Below are positions 51,779-64,000 of a stretch of DNA of 64,000 bases, piece after piece. Under the pieces are notes generated by a model. That model ran no database searches and had not been told where the DNA came from. It worked only from the letters and a program-made list of their open reading frames with translations. Source of the DNA: Anisakis pegreffii (taxonomy: Eukaryota > Nematoda > Chromadorea > Rhabditida > Anisakidae); assembly GCA_035041965.1 (NCBI GenBank), contig JAPYMA010000140.1:27944-91943 (forward strand), written 5' to 3'. Each line of letters opens with the position of its first letter. Position 1 is the first letter of the stretch. Made by a program: the position numbers and the translations under genes.

Positions 51779-54700
51779 GTGAGTAAACAAAGAAACATAT
51801 ATGTAGTTCATCACACATCTTACACACTTCCATTGTGCAGAATTCTTTACTAATAAGATAACAATTGTGATAATAAAATAATGATGTCAGGATCGACCAC
51901 TGTGGGACAAACAGAATCCCCGTCATCAATGAAATCCACTGTCGGTGAAACGACAGCCGCAACAACAGAGTCCTTCAGTGTGGATGAAACCACAATAACA
52001 ACTCCTACGGAGCAAACAGCGTCGCCAACAAGAACCACTATGCCAACACCAGCAGCATCAGGAACGATCACCACAGTCGAGGCAACAACCGCTCATTTGT
52101 CAGGATCGACAAATGCGGAGCAAACAGAAACCTTATCGTCACAATCCTCCACCATCATCGATACGACAACCGTATCAACAGCATCCATGAGTGTGGATGA
52201 AACCATATTAACAACCGCTACAGAACAAACAACTTCGCCAACGGGAACCACTATGCCAACATCAGCAGCATCGGGAACATTCACCACATTCCAGGCAACA
52301 ACTGCTCCTTTGACAGGATCGACCACTGTGGGACAAACAGAATCCCCGTCACCAATGACATCCACTGTCGGTGAAACGAGAGCCGCATCAACGGAATCCT
52401 TCAGTGTGGATGAAACCACAATAACAACCCCTACGGAGCGAACAGCGTCACCAACAGGAACCACTATGCCAACATCAGCAGCATCAGGAACGACCACCGC
52501 ATTTGAGGCAACAACTGCTACTTTATTAGGATCAACTACTGTGGGGCAAACAGAATCCCCGTCATCAATGTCAGTCACTGTCGATGAAACGACAATCGTA
52601 TCAACATCATCCATCAGTGTGGATGAAACCATATTAACAACCGCTGCAGAACAAACAACTTCGCAAACAGGAACCACTATGCCAACATCAGCAGCATCGG
52701 GAACATTCACCACATTCGAGGCAACAACTGCTCCTTTGTCAGGATCGACCATCGCGGAACAAACAGAATCCCCGTCATCAGTGTCACCCACTCCCGATAA
52801 AACGACAATCGTATCAACAGCGTCCATCAGCGTAAATGAAACCACAATAACAACCTCCACGGCGCAGACAGCGTCGCCAGCAGAAACCACCATGCCAACA
52901 TCAGCAGCGTCAGGAACATTTACCACATTTGAGGCAACAACAGCTCCTTTGTCAGGATCGACCAGTGCGGAGCAAACAGAAACCTCGTCGTCACTATCCT
53001 CCACAATCATCGATACGACAACCGCATCAACAGCATCCATCAGTGTGGATGAGATCACAATAAAAACCCCAACGGAGCAAACAGCGTCGCCAACAGGAAC
53101 CACTATACCAACATCAGCAGCATCAGGAACATTCACCACATTTGAGGCAACAACTGCTCCTTTGTCACGATCGACCACTGTGGGACAAACAGAATCCCGC
53201 TCATCAATGACATCCACTGTCGGTGAAACGACAGCCGCTTCAACGGTATCCTTCAGTGTGGATGAAACAACAATAGCAACTCGAACGGAGCAAACAGCGT
53301 CGCCAACAGGAACCGGTATGCCAACATCAGCAGCATCAGGAACATTCACCACGTTCGAGGCAACAACAGCTCCTTTGTCAGGATCGACCAGTGCGGAGCA
53401 AATGGAATCCTCATCGTCACTGTCTTCCACCATCGTCGATAGGACAACCGCTTCAACAGCATCCATCAGTGTGGATGAGACCACAATAACAACCCCAACG
53501 GAGCAAACAGCGTCGCCAATAGGAACCAGCATGCCAACATCAGCAGCATCAGGAGCATTCACCACATTTGAGGCAACGACTGCTCCCTTCCCAGGATCGA
53601 CCACTGTGAGACAAACAGAATCCCCGTCATCAATGTCATCCAGTGCAGATGAAACGACAGCCGCATCGACGGAATCCTTCAGTGTGGATGAAACCACAAT
53701 AACAACCCCTACGGAGCAAACAGCGTCGCCAGCAGGAACCACTATGCCAACATCAGCACGATCAGGAACATTCACCACATTTGAGGCAACAACTGCTCCT
53801 TTGACAGGATCGACCACTGTGGGACAAACACGATCCCCGTCATCAATAACATCTACTGTCGGTGAAACAACAATCGCGTCAACAGCGTCCATCAGCGTAG
53901 ATGAAACCACAATAACAACCCCTACGGAGCAAACAGCGTCGGCAACAGGAACCAGTATGCCAACATCAGCAGCATCAGGAACATTCACCACGTTCGAGGC
54001 AACAACAGCTCCTTTGTCAGGATCGACCAGTGCGGAGCAAATGGAATCCTCATCGTCACTGTCCTCCACCATCGTCGATAGCACAACCGCTTCAACAGCA
54101 TCCATCAGTGTGGATGAGACCACAATAACAACCCCAACGGAGCAAACGGCGTCCCCTACAGGCACCAGTATGCCAACATCAGCAGCATCCGAAACATTCA
54201 CCACGTTTGAGGCAACAACAGCTCCATTGTCAGGATCGACCACTGTGGGACAAACAGAATCCCCCTCATCAATGACATCCACTGTCGGTGAAACGACAGC
54301 CGCATCAACGGTATCCTTCAGTGTGGATGAAACTACAATAACAACCACAACGGAGCAAACCGCGTCGCCAACAGGAACAAGTATGCCAACATCAGCAGCA
54401 TCAGGAACATTCACCACATTTGAGGCAACAACTGCTCCTTTGTCACGATCGACCACTGTGGGACAAACAGAATCCCCCTCATCAATGACATCCACTGTCG
54501 GTGAAACGACAGCCGCATCAACGGTATCCTTCAGTGTGGATGAAGCCACAATAACAACCCCAACGGAGCAAACAGCGTCGGCAACAGGAACCAGTATGCC
54601 AACATCAGCAGCATCAGGAACATTCACCACATTTGAGGCAACAACTGCTCCTTTGTCACAATCGACCACTGTGGGACAAACAGAATCCCCCTCATCAATG

Positions 54701-57700
54701 ACATCCACTGTCGGTGAAACGACAGCCGCATCAACGGTATCCTTCAGTGTGGATGAAACCACAATAACAACCCCAACGGAGCAAACAGCGTCGGCAACAG
54801 GAACCAGTATGCCAACATCAGCAGCATCAGGAACATTCACCACGTTTGAGGAAACAACTGCTCCCTTCTCAGGATCGACCCCTGTTCGACAAACAGAATC
54901 CCCGTCATCAATAACATCCATTTTCGGTGAAACGACAGCCGCATCAACGGAATCATTCAGCGTGGAAGAAACCACAATAACATCCCCTACGGAGCAAACA
55001 GCGTTGCCAACAGGAACCGGTATGCCAACACCAGCAGCATCCGGAACCTTCACCACGTCTGAGGCAACAACAGCTCCTTTGTCAGGATCGACCAGTGCGG
55101 AGCAAATGGAATCCTTATCGTCACTGTCTTCCACCATCGTCGATAGGACAACCGCTTCAACAGCATCCATCAGTGTGGATGAGACCACAATAACAACCCC
55201 AACGGAGCAAACAGCGTCGCCAATAGGAACCAGCATGCCAACATCAGCAGCATCAGGAACATTCACCACATTTGAGGCAATAACTGCTCCTTTGACAGGA
55301 TCGACCACTGTGGGACAAACACGATCCCCGTCATCAATAACATCTACTGTCGGTGAAACAACAATCGCGTCAACAGCGTCCATCAGCGTAGATGAAACCA
55401 CAATAACAACCCCTACGGAGCAAACAGCGCCGGCAACAGGAACCAGTATGCCAACATCAGCAGCATCAGGAACATTCACCACGTTCGAGGCAACAACAGC
55501 TCCTTTGTCAGGATCGACCAGTGCGGAGCAAATGGAATCCTCATCGTCACTGTCCTCCACCATCGTCGATAGCACAACCGCTTCAACAGCATCCATCAGT
55601 GTGGATGAGACCACAATAACAACCCCAACGGAGCAAACGGCGTCCCCTACAGGCACCAGTATGCCAACATCAGCAGCATCCGAAACATTCACCACGTTTG
55701 AGGCAACAACAGCTCCATTGTCAGGATCGACCACTGTGGGACAAACAGAATCCCCCTCATCAATGACATCCACTGTCGGTGAAACGACAGCCGCATCAAC
55801 GGTATCCTTCAGTGTGGATGAAACTACAATAACAACCACAAGGGAGCAAACCGCGTCGCCAACAGGAACAAGTATGCCAACATCAGCAGCATCAGGAACC
55901 TTCACCACATTTGAGGCAACAACTGCTCCTTTGTCACGATCGACCACTGTGGGACAAACAGAATCCCCCTCATCAATGACATCCACTGTCGGTGAAACGA
56001 CAGCCGCATCAACGGTATCCTTCAGTGTGGATGAAGCCACAATAACAACCCCAACGGAGCAAACAGCGTCGGCAACAGGAACCAGTATGCCAACATCAGC
56101 AGCATCAGGAACATTCACCACATTTGAGGCAACAACTGCTCCTTTGTCACAATCGACCACTGTGGGACAAACAGAATCCCCCTCATCAATGACATCCACT
56201 GTCGGTGAAACGACAGCCGCATCAACGGTATCCTTCAGTGTGGATGAAACCACAATAACAACCCCAACGGAGCAAACAGCGTCGGCAACAGGAACCAGTA
56301 TGCCAACATCAGCAGCATCAGGAACATTCACCACGTTTGAGGAAACAACTGCTCCCTTCTCAGGATCGACCCCTGTTCGACAAACAGAATCCCCGTCATC
56401 AATAACATCCATTTTCGGTGAAACGACAGCCGCATCAACGGAATCATTCAGCGTGGAAGAAACCACAATAACATCCCCTACGGAGCAAACAGCGTTGCCA
56501 ACAGGAACCGGTATGCCAACACCAGCAGCATCCGGAACCTTCACCACGTCTGAGGCAACAACAGCTCCTTTGTCAGGATCGACCAGTGCGGAGCAAATGG
56601 AATCCTTATCGTCACTGTCTTCCACCATCGTCGATAGGACAACCGCTTCAACAGCATCCATCAGTGTGGATGAGACCACAATAACAACCCCAACGGAGCA
56701 AACAGCGTCGCCAATAGGAACCAGCATGCCAACATCAGCAGCATCAGGAACATTCACCACATTTGAGGCAATAACTGCTCCTTTGACAGGATCGACCACT
56801 GTGGGACAAACACGATCCCCGTCATCAATAACATCTACTGTCGGTGAAACAACAATCGCGTCAACAGCGTCCATCAGCGTAGATGAAACCACAATAACAA
56901 CCCCTACGGAGCAAACAGCGCCGGCAACAGGAACCAGTATGCCAACATCAGCAGCATCAGGAACATTCACCACGTTCGAGGCAACAACAGCTCCTTTGTC
57001 AGGATCGACCAGTGCGGAGCAAATGGAATCCTCATCGTCACTGTCCTCCACCATCGTCGATAGCACAACCGCTTCAACAGCATCCATCAGTGTGGATGAG
57101 ACCACAATAACAACCCCAACGGAGCAAACGGCGTCCCCTACAGGCACCAGTATGCCAACATCAGCAGCATCCGAAACATTCACCACGTTTGAGGCAACAA
57201 CAGCTCCATTGTCAGGATCGACCACTGTGGGACAAACAGAATCCCCCTCATCAATGACATCCACTGTCGGTGAAACGACAGCCGCATCAACGGTATCCTT
57301 CAGTGTGGATGAAACTACAATAACAACCACAACGGAGCAAACCGCGTCGCCAACAGGAACAAGTATGCCAACATCAGCAGCATCAGGAACATTCACCACA
57401 TTTGAGGCAACAACTGCTCCTTTGTCACGATCGACCACTGTGGGACAAACAGAATCCCCCTCATCAATGACATCCACTGTCGGTGAAACGACAGCCGCAT
57501 CAACGGTATCCTTCAGTGTGGATGAAGCCACAATAACAACCCCAACGGAGCAAACAGCGTCGGCAACAGGAACCAGTATGCCAACATCAGCAGCATCAGG
57601 AACATTCACCACATTTGAGGCAACAACTGCTCCTTTGTCACAATCGACCACTGTGGGACAAACAGAATCCCCCTCATCAATGACATCCACTGTCGGTGAA

Positions 57701-60700
57701 ACGACAGCCGCATCAACGGTATCCTTCAGTGTGGATGAAACCACAATAACAACCCCAACGGAGCAAACAGCGTCGCCAACAGGAACCGGTATGCCAACAT
57801 CAGCAGCATCAGGAACATTCACCACGTTCGAGGCAACAACAGCTCCTTTGTCAGGATCGACCAGTGCGGAGCAAATGGAATCCTCATCGTCACTGTCTTC
57901 CACCATCGTCGATAGGACAACCGCTTCAACAGCATCCATCAGTGTGGATGAGACCACAATAACAACCCCAACGGAGCAAACAGCGTCGCCAATAGGAACC
58001 AGCATGCCAACATCAGCAGCATCAGGAACATTCACCACATTTGAGGCAACGACTGCTCCCTTCCCAGGATCGACCACTGTGAGACAAACAGAATCCCCGT
58101 CATCAATGTCATCCAGTGCAGATGAAACGACAGCCGCATCGACGGAATCCTTCAGTGTGGATGAAACCACAATAACAACCCCTACGGAGCAAACAGCGTC
58201 GCCAGCAGGAACCACTATGCCAACATCAGCAGCATCAGGAACATTCACCACATTCGAGGCAACAACAGCTCCTTTGTCAGGATCGACCAGTGCGGAGCAA
58301 ATGGAATCCTCATCGTCACTGTCCTCCACCATCGTCGATAGGACAACCGCTTCAACAGCATCCATCAGTGTGGATGAGACCACAATAACAACCCCAACGG
58401 AGCAAACGGCGTCCCCTACAGGCACCAGTATGCCAACATCAGCAGCATCCGAAACATTCACCACGTTTGAGGCAACAACAGCTCCATTGTCAGGATCGAC
58501 CACTGTGGGACAAACAGAATCCTCCTCATCAATGACATCCACTGTCGGTGAAACGACAGCCGCATCAACGGTATCCTTCAGTGTGGATGAAACCACAATA
58601 ACAACCCCAACGGAGCAAACAGCGTCGCCAACAGGAACCAGTATGCCAACATCAGCAGCATCAGGAACATTCACCACATTTGAGGCAACAACTGCTCCTT
58701 TGTCACGATCGACCACTGTGGGACAAACAGAATCCCCCTCATCAATGACATCCACTGTCGGTGAAACGACAGCCGCATCAACGGTATCCTTCAGTGTGGA
58801 TGAAACCACAATAACAACCCCAACGGAGCAAACAGCGTCGGCAACAGGAACCAGTATGCCAACATCAGCAGCATCAGGAACATTCACCACGTTTGAGGAA
58901 ACAACTGCTCCCTTCTCAGGATCGACCCCTGTTCGACAAACAGAATCCCCGTCATCAATAACATCCATTTTCGGTGAAACGACAGCCGCATCAACGGAAT
59001 CATTCAGCGTGGAAGAAACCACAATAACATCCCCTACGGAGCAAACAGCGTCGCCAACAGGAACCGGTATGCCAACACCAGCAGCATCCGGAACATTCAC
59101 CACGTCTGAGGCAACAACAGCTCCTTTGTCAGGATCGACCAGTGCGGAGCAAATGGAATCCTCATCGTCACTGTCTTCCACCATCGTCGATAGGACAACC
59201 GCTTCAACAGCATCCATCAGTGTGGATGAGACCACAATAACAACCCCAACGGAGCAAACAGCGTCGCCAATAGGAACCAGCATGCCAACATCAGCAGCAT
59301 CAGGAACATTCACCACATTTGAGGCAACGACTGCTCCTTTCCCAGGATCGACCACTGTGAGACAAACAAAATCCCCGTCATCAATGTCATCCAGTGCAGA
59401 TGAAACGACAGCCGCATCGACGGAATCCTTCAGTGTGGATGAAACCACAATAACAACCCCTACGGAGCAAACAGCGTCGCCAGCAGGAACCACTATGCCA
59501 ACATCAGCAGCATCAGGAACATTCACCACGTTCGAGGCAACAACAGCTCCTTTGTCAGGATCGACCAGTGCGGAGCAAATGGAATCCTCATCGTCACTGT
59601 CCTCCACCATCGTCGATAGCACAACCGCTTCAACAGCATCCATCAGTGTGGATGAGACCACAATGACAACCCCAACGGAGCAAACGGCGTCCCCTACAGG
59701 CACCAGTATGCCAACATCAGCAGCATCCGAAACATTCACCACGTTTGAGGCAACAACAGCTCCATTGTCAGGATCGACCACTGTGGGACAAACAGAATCC
59801 CCCTCATCAATGACATCCACTGTCGGTGAAACGACAGCCGCATCAACGGTATCCTTCAGTGTGGATGAAACTACAATAACAACCACAACGGAGCAAACCG
59901 CGTCGCCAACAGGAACAAGTATGCCAACATCAGCAGCATCAGGAACATTCACCACATTTGAGGCAACAACTGCTCCTTTGTCACGATCGACCACTGTGGG
60001 ACAAACAGAATCCCCCTCATCAATGACATCCACTGTCGGTGAAACGACAGCCGCATCAACGGTATCCTTCAGTGTGGATGAAACCACAATAACAACCCCA
60101 ACGGAGCAAACAGCGTCGGCAACAGGAACCAGTATGCCAACATCAGCAGCATCAGGAACATTCACCACATTTGAGGCAACAACTGCTCCTTTGTCACGAT
60201 CGACCACTGTGGGACAAACAGAATCCCCCTCATCAATGACATCCACTGTCGGTGAAACGACAGCCGCATCAACGGTATCCTTCAGTGTGGATGAAACCAC
60301 AATAACAACCCCAACGGAGCAAACAGCGTCGCCAACAGGAACCAGTATGCCAACATCAGCAGCATCAGGAACATTCACCACGTTTGAGGCAACAACTGCT
60401 CCCTTCTCAGGATCGACCCCTGTTCGACAAACAGAATCCCCGTCATCAATAACATCCATTTTCGGTGAAACGACAGCCGCATCAACGGAATCATTCAGCG
60501 TGGAAGAAACCACAATAACATCCCCTACGGAGCAAACAGCGTCGCCAGCAGCAACCACTATGCCAAAATCAGCAGGATCCGGAACACTTACCACATCCGA
60601 GGCAACAACTGCTCCTTTGTCAGGATCGACCAGTGCGGAGCAAACGGAATCCTCATCGTCACTGTCCTCCACTATCGTCGATAGGACACCCGCATCAACA

Positions 60701-63700
60701 GCATCCATCAGTGTGGATGAGACCACAATAACAACCCCTACGGAGCAAACAGCGTCACCAACAGGAACCACTATGCCAACATCTGCAGCATCAGGAACAT
60801 TCACCACCTTTGAGGCAAGAACTGCTCCCTTCTCAGGATCGACCACTGTGGGACAAACAGAATCCCCGTCATCAATGTCATCCAGTGCAGATGAAACGAC
60901 AGCCGCATCGACGGAATCCTTCAGTGTGGATGAAACCACAATAACAACCCCTACGGAGCAAACAGCGTCGCCAGCAGGAACCACTATGCCAACATCAGCA
61001 GGATCAGGAACATTTACCACATTCGAGGCAACAACTGCTCCTTTGTCACGATCGACCACTGTGGGACAAACAGAATCCTCCTCATCAATGACATCCACTG
61101 TCGGTGAAACGAGAGCCGCATCAACGGAATCCTTCAGTGTGGATGAAACCACAATAACAATCCCTACGGAGCAAACAGCGTCACCAACAGGAACCACTAT
61201 GCCAACATCAGCAGCATCAGGAACATTCACCACATTTGAGGCAACAACTGCTACTTTGTTAGGATCAACCACTGTGGGGCAAACACAATCCCCGGCGTCG
61301 CCAGCAGGAACCACTATGCCAACATCAGCACGATCAGGAACATTCACCACATTTGAGGCAACAACTGCTCCCTTCTCAGGATCGACCAGTGTCGGACAAA
61401 CAGAATCCCCGTCATCAATGACATCTACTGTCGGTGAAACAACAATCGCATCAACAGCGTCCATCAGCGTAGATGAAACCACAATAACAACCCCAACGGA
61501 GCAAACAGCGTCGCCAGCAGGAACCACTATGCCAACATCAGCAGCATCAGGAACATTCACCACATTTGAGGCAACCACTGCTACTTTGTTAGGATCGACC
61601 AGTGCGGAGCAAACGGAATCCACATCGTCACTGTCCTCCACTATCGTCGATAGGACAACCGCATCAACACCATCCATCAGTGTGGATGAGACCACAATAA
61701 TAACCCCAACGGAGCAAACCGCGTCGCCAACAGGAACAAGTATGCCAACGTCAGCAGCATCAGGAACATTCACCACATTTGAAGCAACAACTGCTCCTTT
61801 GTCACGATCGACCACTGTGGGACAAACAGAATCCCCCTCATCAATGACATCCACTGTCGGTGAAACGACAGCCACATCAACGGTATCCTTCAGAGTGGAT
61901 GAAACCACAATAGCAACCCGAATGGAGCAAACAGCGTCGCCAACAGGAACCAGTATGCCAACATCAGCAGCATCCGAAACATTCACCACGTTTGAGGCAA
62001 CAACAGCTCCTTTGTCAGGATCGACCACTGTGGGACAAACAGAATCCCCCTCATCAATGACATCCACTGTCGGTGAAACGACAGCCGCATCAACGGTATC
62101 CTTCAGTGTGGATGAAACTACAATAACAACCCCAACGGAGCAAACAGCGTCGCCAACAGGAACCAGTATGCCAACATCAGCACGATCAGGAACATTCACC
62201 ACATTTGAGGCAACAACAGCTCCTTTGTCAGGATCGACCAGTGCGGAGCAAATGGAATCCTCATCGTCACTGTCCTCCACCATCGTCGATAGCACAACCG
62301 CTTCAACAGCATCCATCAGTGTGGATGAGACCACAATAACAACCCCAACGGAGCAAACGGCGTCCCCTACAGGCACCAGTATGCCAACATCAGCAGCATC
62401 AGGAACATTCACCACATTTGAGGCAACAACTGCTCCTTTGACAGGATCGACCACTGTGGGACAAACAGAATCCCCGTCATCAATGTCATCCAGTGCAGAT
62501 GAAACGACAGCCGCATCGACGGAATCCTTCAGTGTGGATGAAACCACAATAACAACCCCTACGGAGCAAACAGCGTCGCCAGCAGGAACCACTATGCCAA
62601 CATCAGCACGATCAGGAACATTCACCACATTTGAGGCAACAACTGCTCCCTTCTCAGGATCGACCAGTGTCGGACAAACAGAATCCCCGTCATCAATGAC
62701 ATCTACTGTCGGTGAAACAACAATCGCATCAACAGCGTCCATCAGCGTAGATGAAACCACAATAACAACCCCAACGGAGCAAACAGCGTCGCCAGCAGGA
62801 ACCACTATGCCAACGTTAGCAGGATCAGGAACATTTACCACATTCCAGGCAACAACTGGTCCTTTGTCAGGATCGACCAGTGCGGAGCAAACGGAATCCT
62901 CATGGTCACTGTCCTCCACTATCGTCGATAGGACACCCGCATCAACAGCATCCATCAGTGTGGATGAGACCACAATAACAACCCCAACGGAGCAAACAGG
63001 GTCACCAACAGGAACCACTATGCCAACATCTGCAGCATCAGGAACATTCACCACCTTTGAGGCAAGAACTGCTCCCTTCTCAGGATCGACCAGTGTGGGA
63101 CAAACAGAATCCCCGTCATCAATGTCATCCAGTGCAGATGAAACGACAGCCGCATCGACGGAATCCTTCAGTGTGGATGAAACCACAATAACAACCCCTA
63201 CGGAGCAAACAGCGTCGCCAGCAGGAACCACTATGCCAACATCAGCAGGATCAGGAACATTTGCCACATTCGAGGCAACAACTGCTCCTTTGTCACGATC
63301 GACCACTGTGGGACAAACAGAATCCCCCTCATCAATGACATCCACTGTCGTTGAAACGAGAGCTGCATCAACGGAATCCTTCAGTGTGGATGAAACCACA
63401 ATAACAATCCCTACGGAGCAAACAGCGTCACCAACAGGAACCACTATGCCAACATCAGCAGCATCAGGAACATTCACCACATTTGAGGCAACAACTGCTA
63501 CTTTGTTAGGATCAACCACTGTGGGGCAAACAGAATCCCCGTCATCAATGTCATCCAGTGCAGATGAAACAACAGCCGCATCAACGGAATCCTTCAGTGT
63601 GGATGAAACCACAAAAACAATCCCTACGGAGCAAACAGCGTCGCCAGCAGGAACCACTATGCCAACATCAGCAGGATCAGGAACATTTACCACATTCGAG

Positions 63701-64000
63701 GCAACAACTGCTCCTTTGTCACGATCGACCACTGTGGGACAAACAGAATCCCCCTCATCAATGACATCCACTGTCGTTGAAACGAGAGCTGCATCAACGG
63801 AATCCTTCAGTGTGGATGAAACCACAATAACAATCCCTACGGAGCAAACAGCGTCACCAACAGGAACCACTATGCCAACATCAGCAGCGATCAGGAACAT
63901 TCACCACATTTGAGGCAACAACTGCTACTTTGTTAGGATCGACCAGTGCGGAGCAAACGGAATCCTCATCGTCACTGTCCTCCACAATCGTCGATAGGAC
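51200..64000 (+). CDS. giant mucin-like Ser/Thr-rich repeat protein (5' and 3' partial)
   Basis: Three exons join in phase 1: 51200-51340, 51638-51778, and 51891 onward. The first two each encode a 47-residue module with four cysteines (C-x10-C-x10-C-x6-C). The third begins at the GATGTCAG acceptor and encodes about 56 tandem 71-residue units, roughly half Ser and Thr, acidic, free of Cys and nearly free of Lys. This is the profile of an O-glycosylated secreted or surface mucin. The ATG at 51881 lies in the intron end and is not the start; the exon carrying a signal peptide was not found. The frame breaks at about 63888 by one inserted base, but repeats continue to the window end. Compare nematode surface-coat mucins, though I see no ShK or chitin-binding module. 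Confidence 0.7.
51891..64000 (+). repeat. 213-bp (71-aa) tandem repeat array
   Basis: The period is exact. For example, the GGATCGACCACTGTGGGACA landmark recurs every 213 bp through the central units. Two monomer types alternate: one with (T)TVGQTESPSSM..VGETTAAS and one with SAEQMESSSSLSSTIVD. Both share SVDETTITTPTEQTAS and MPTSAASGTFTTFEATTAP. One unit near 61293 is shortened in frame by about 99 bp. The 5' units (51.9-53.8 kb) are more diverged than the core. Confidence 0.95.
53821..57770 (+). repeat. 1,491-bp higher-order repeat (7 x 213 bp), two full copies and one partial
   Basis: The rare variant GGGACAAACACGATCCCCGT occurs at 53821, 55312 and 56803, exactly 1,491 bp apart. All seven monomers follow in the same order in the first two copies (types TRSP, MESSS, SETF, SRST, SQST, PVRQ, MESLS). 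The third copy follows this order for about 965 bp, then switches at about 57770 to a different monomer order. Only a few substitutions separate the copies by eye (for example ACAACGGAGC against ACAAGGGAGC at about 55840). Confidence 0.9.

Noticed and set aside
51881..51890. ATG at 51881 as the start of the mucin-like protein
   Set aside because: It sits directly before a TCAG acceptor, and the upstream four-Cys exons join in phase at 51891, so the ATG is the end of an intron.
52093..63900. Minus-strand frame of 3,935 codons as a gene
   Set aside because: It mirrors the tandem repeat exactly. The sense strand has a spliced, mucin-like composition with matching upstream exons, and the antisense has no independent splice or start context.
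51891..64000. CRISPR array
   Set aside because: Units are contiguous 213-bp coding monomers with no spacers, in a eukaryotic gene.

Overview
The window is eukaryotic, AT-rich genomic DNA, most likely from a nematode. The reasons are many short exons, acceptors that usually read (T)TTCAG, acceptor-like AG sites just before the start codons of all five reconstructed genes (as expected for spliced-leader trans-splicing), and degenerate TTAGGC-like hexamer arrays (TTAGGC is the nematode telomere unit). No species can be named from the sequence alone. All gene models were built by eye by joining exons at GT..AG borders in matching phase.

Layout. 1-2842: mostly non-coding 3' flank. 2843-7355 (-): a six-exon MATH-domain/coiled-coil protein (307 aa). 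7.3-12.1 kb: unassigned candidate exons, a local duplication, a foldback sequence and a palindromic minisatellite. 12151-14451 (+): a complete seven-exon sideroflexin (320 aa). 14794-16049: a hAT-like non-autonomous transposon with an 8-bp target duplication. 18110-25101 (-): complete SRP receptor alpha subunit in 15 exons (676 aa). 26239-26594: a small hAT-like MITE. 29122-42449 (-): complete GCC1/GCC88-like GRIP-domain golgin in 18 exons (708 aa); its largest intron carries a third hAT-like element and a broken non-LTR reverse transcriptase. 44031-44641 (-): EMC6 in three exons (120 aa). 44.7-48.5 kb: foldback elements filled with TTAGGC-like hexamers, a 179-bp tandem repeat and a second copy of the intronic hAT-like family. 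49.7-50.3 kb: degenerate trinucleotide tract. 50.9-51.0 kb: polypyrimidine tract. 51200-64000 and beyond (+): a very large mucin-like secreted-type gene, with two duplicated 141-nt four-cysteine exons followed by a single >12-kb exon of about 56 tandem 213-bp (71-aa) Ser/Thr-rich units.

Three of the conserved genes act in the secretory pathway: SRP receptor (targeting to the ER), EMC6 (membrane-protein insertion) and the golgin (trans-Golgi tethering). The mucin-like product would itself be a client of that route. They are separate transcription units on different strands, so I read this as chance clustering, not an operon.

The most interesting region is the mucin-like gene. Its repeat array has a second level of organisation: a 1,491-bp higher-order unit of exactly seven 213-bp monomers, present in two full copies and a partial third, with a homogenised core and a more divergent 5' edge. 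A one-base insertion near 63888 shifts the frame just before the window ends.
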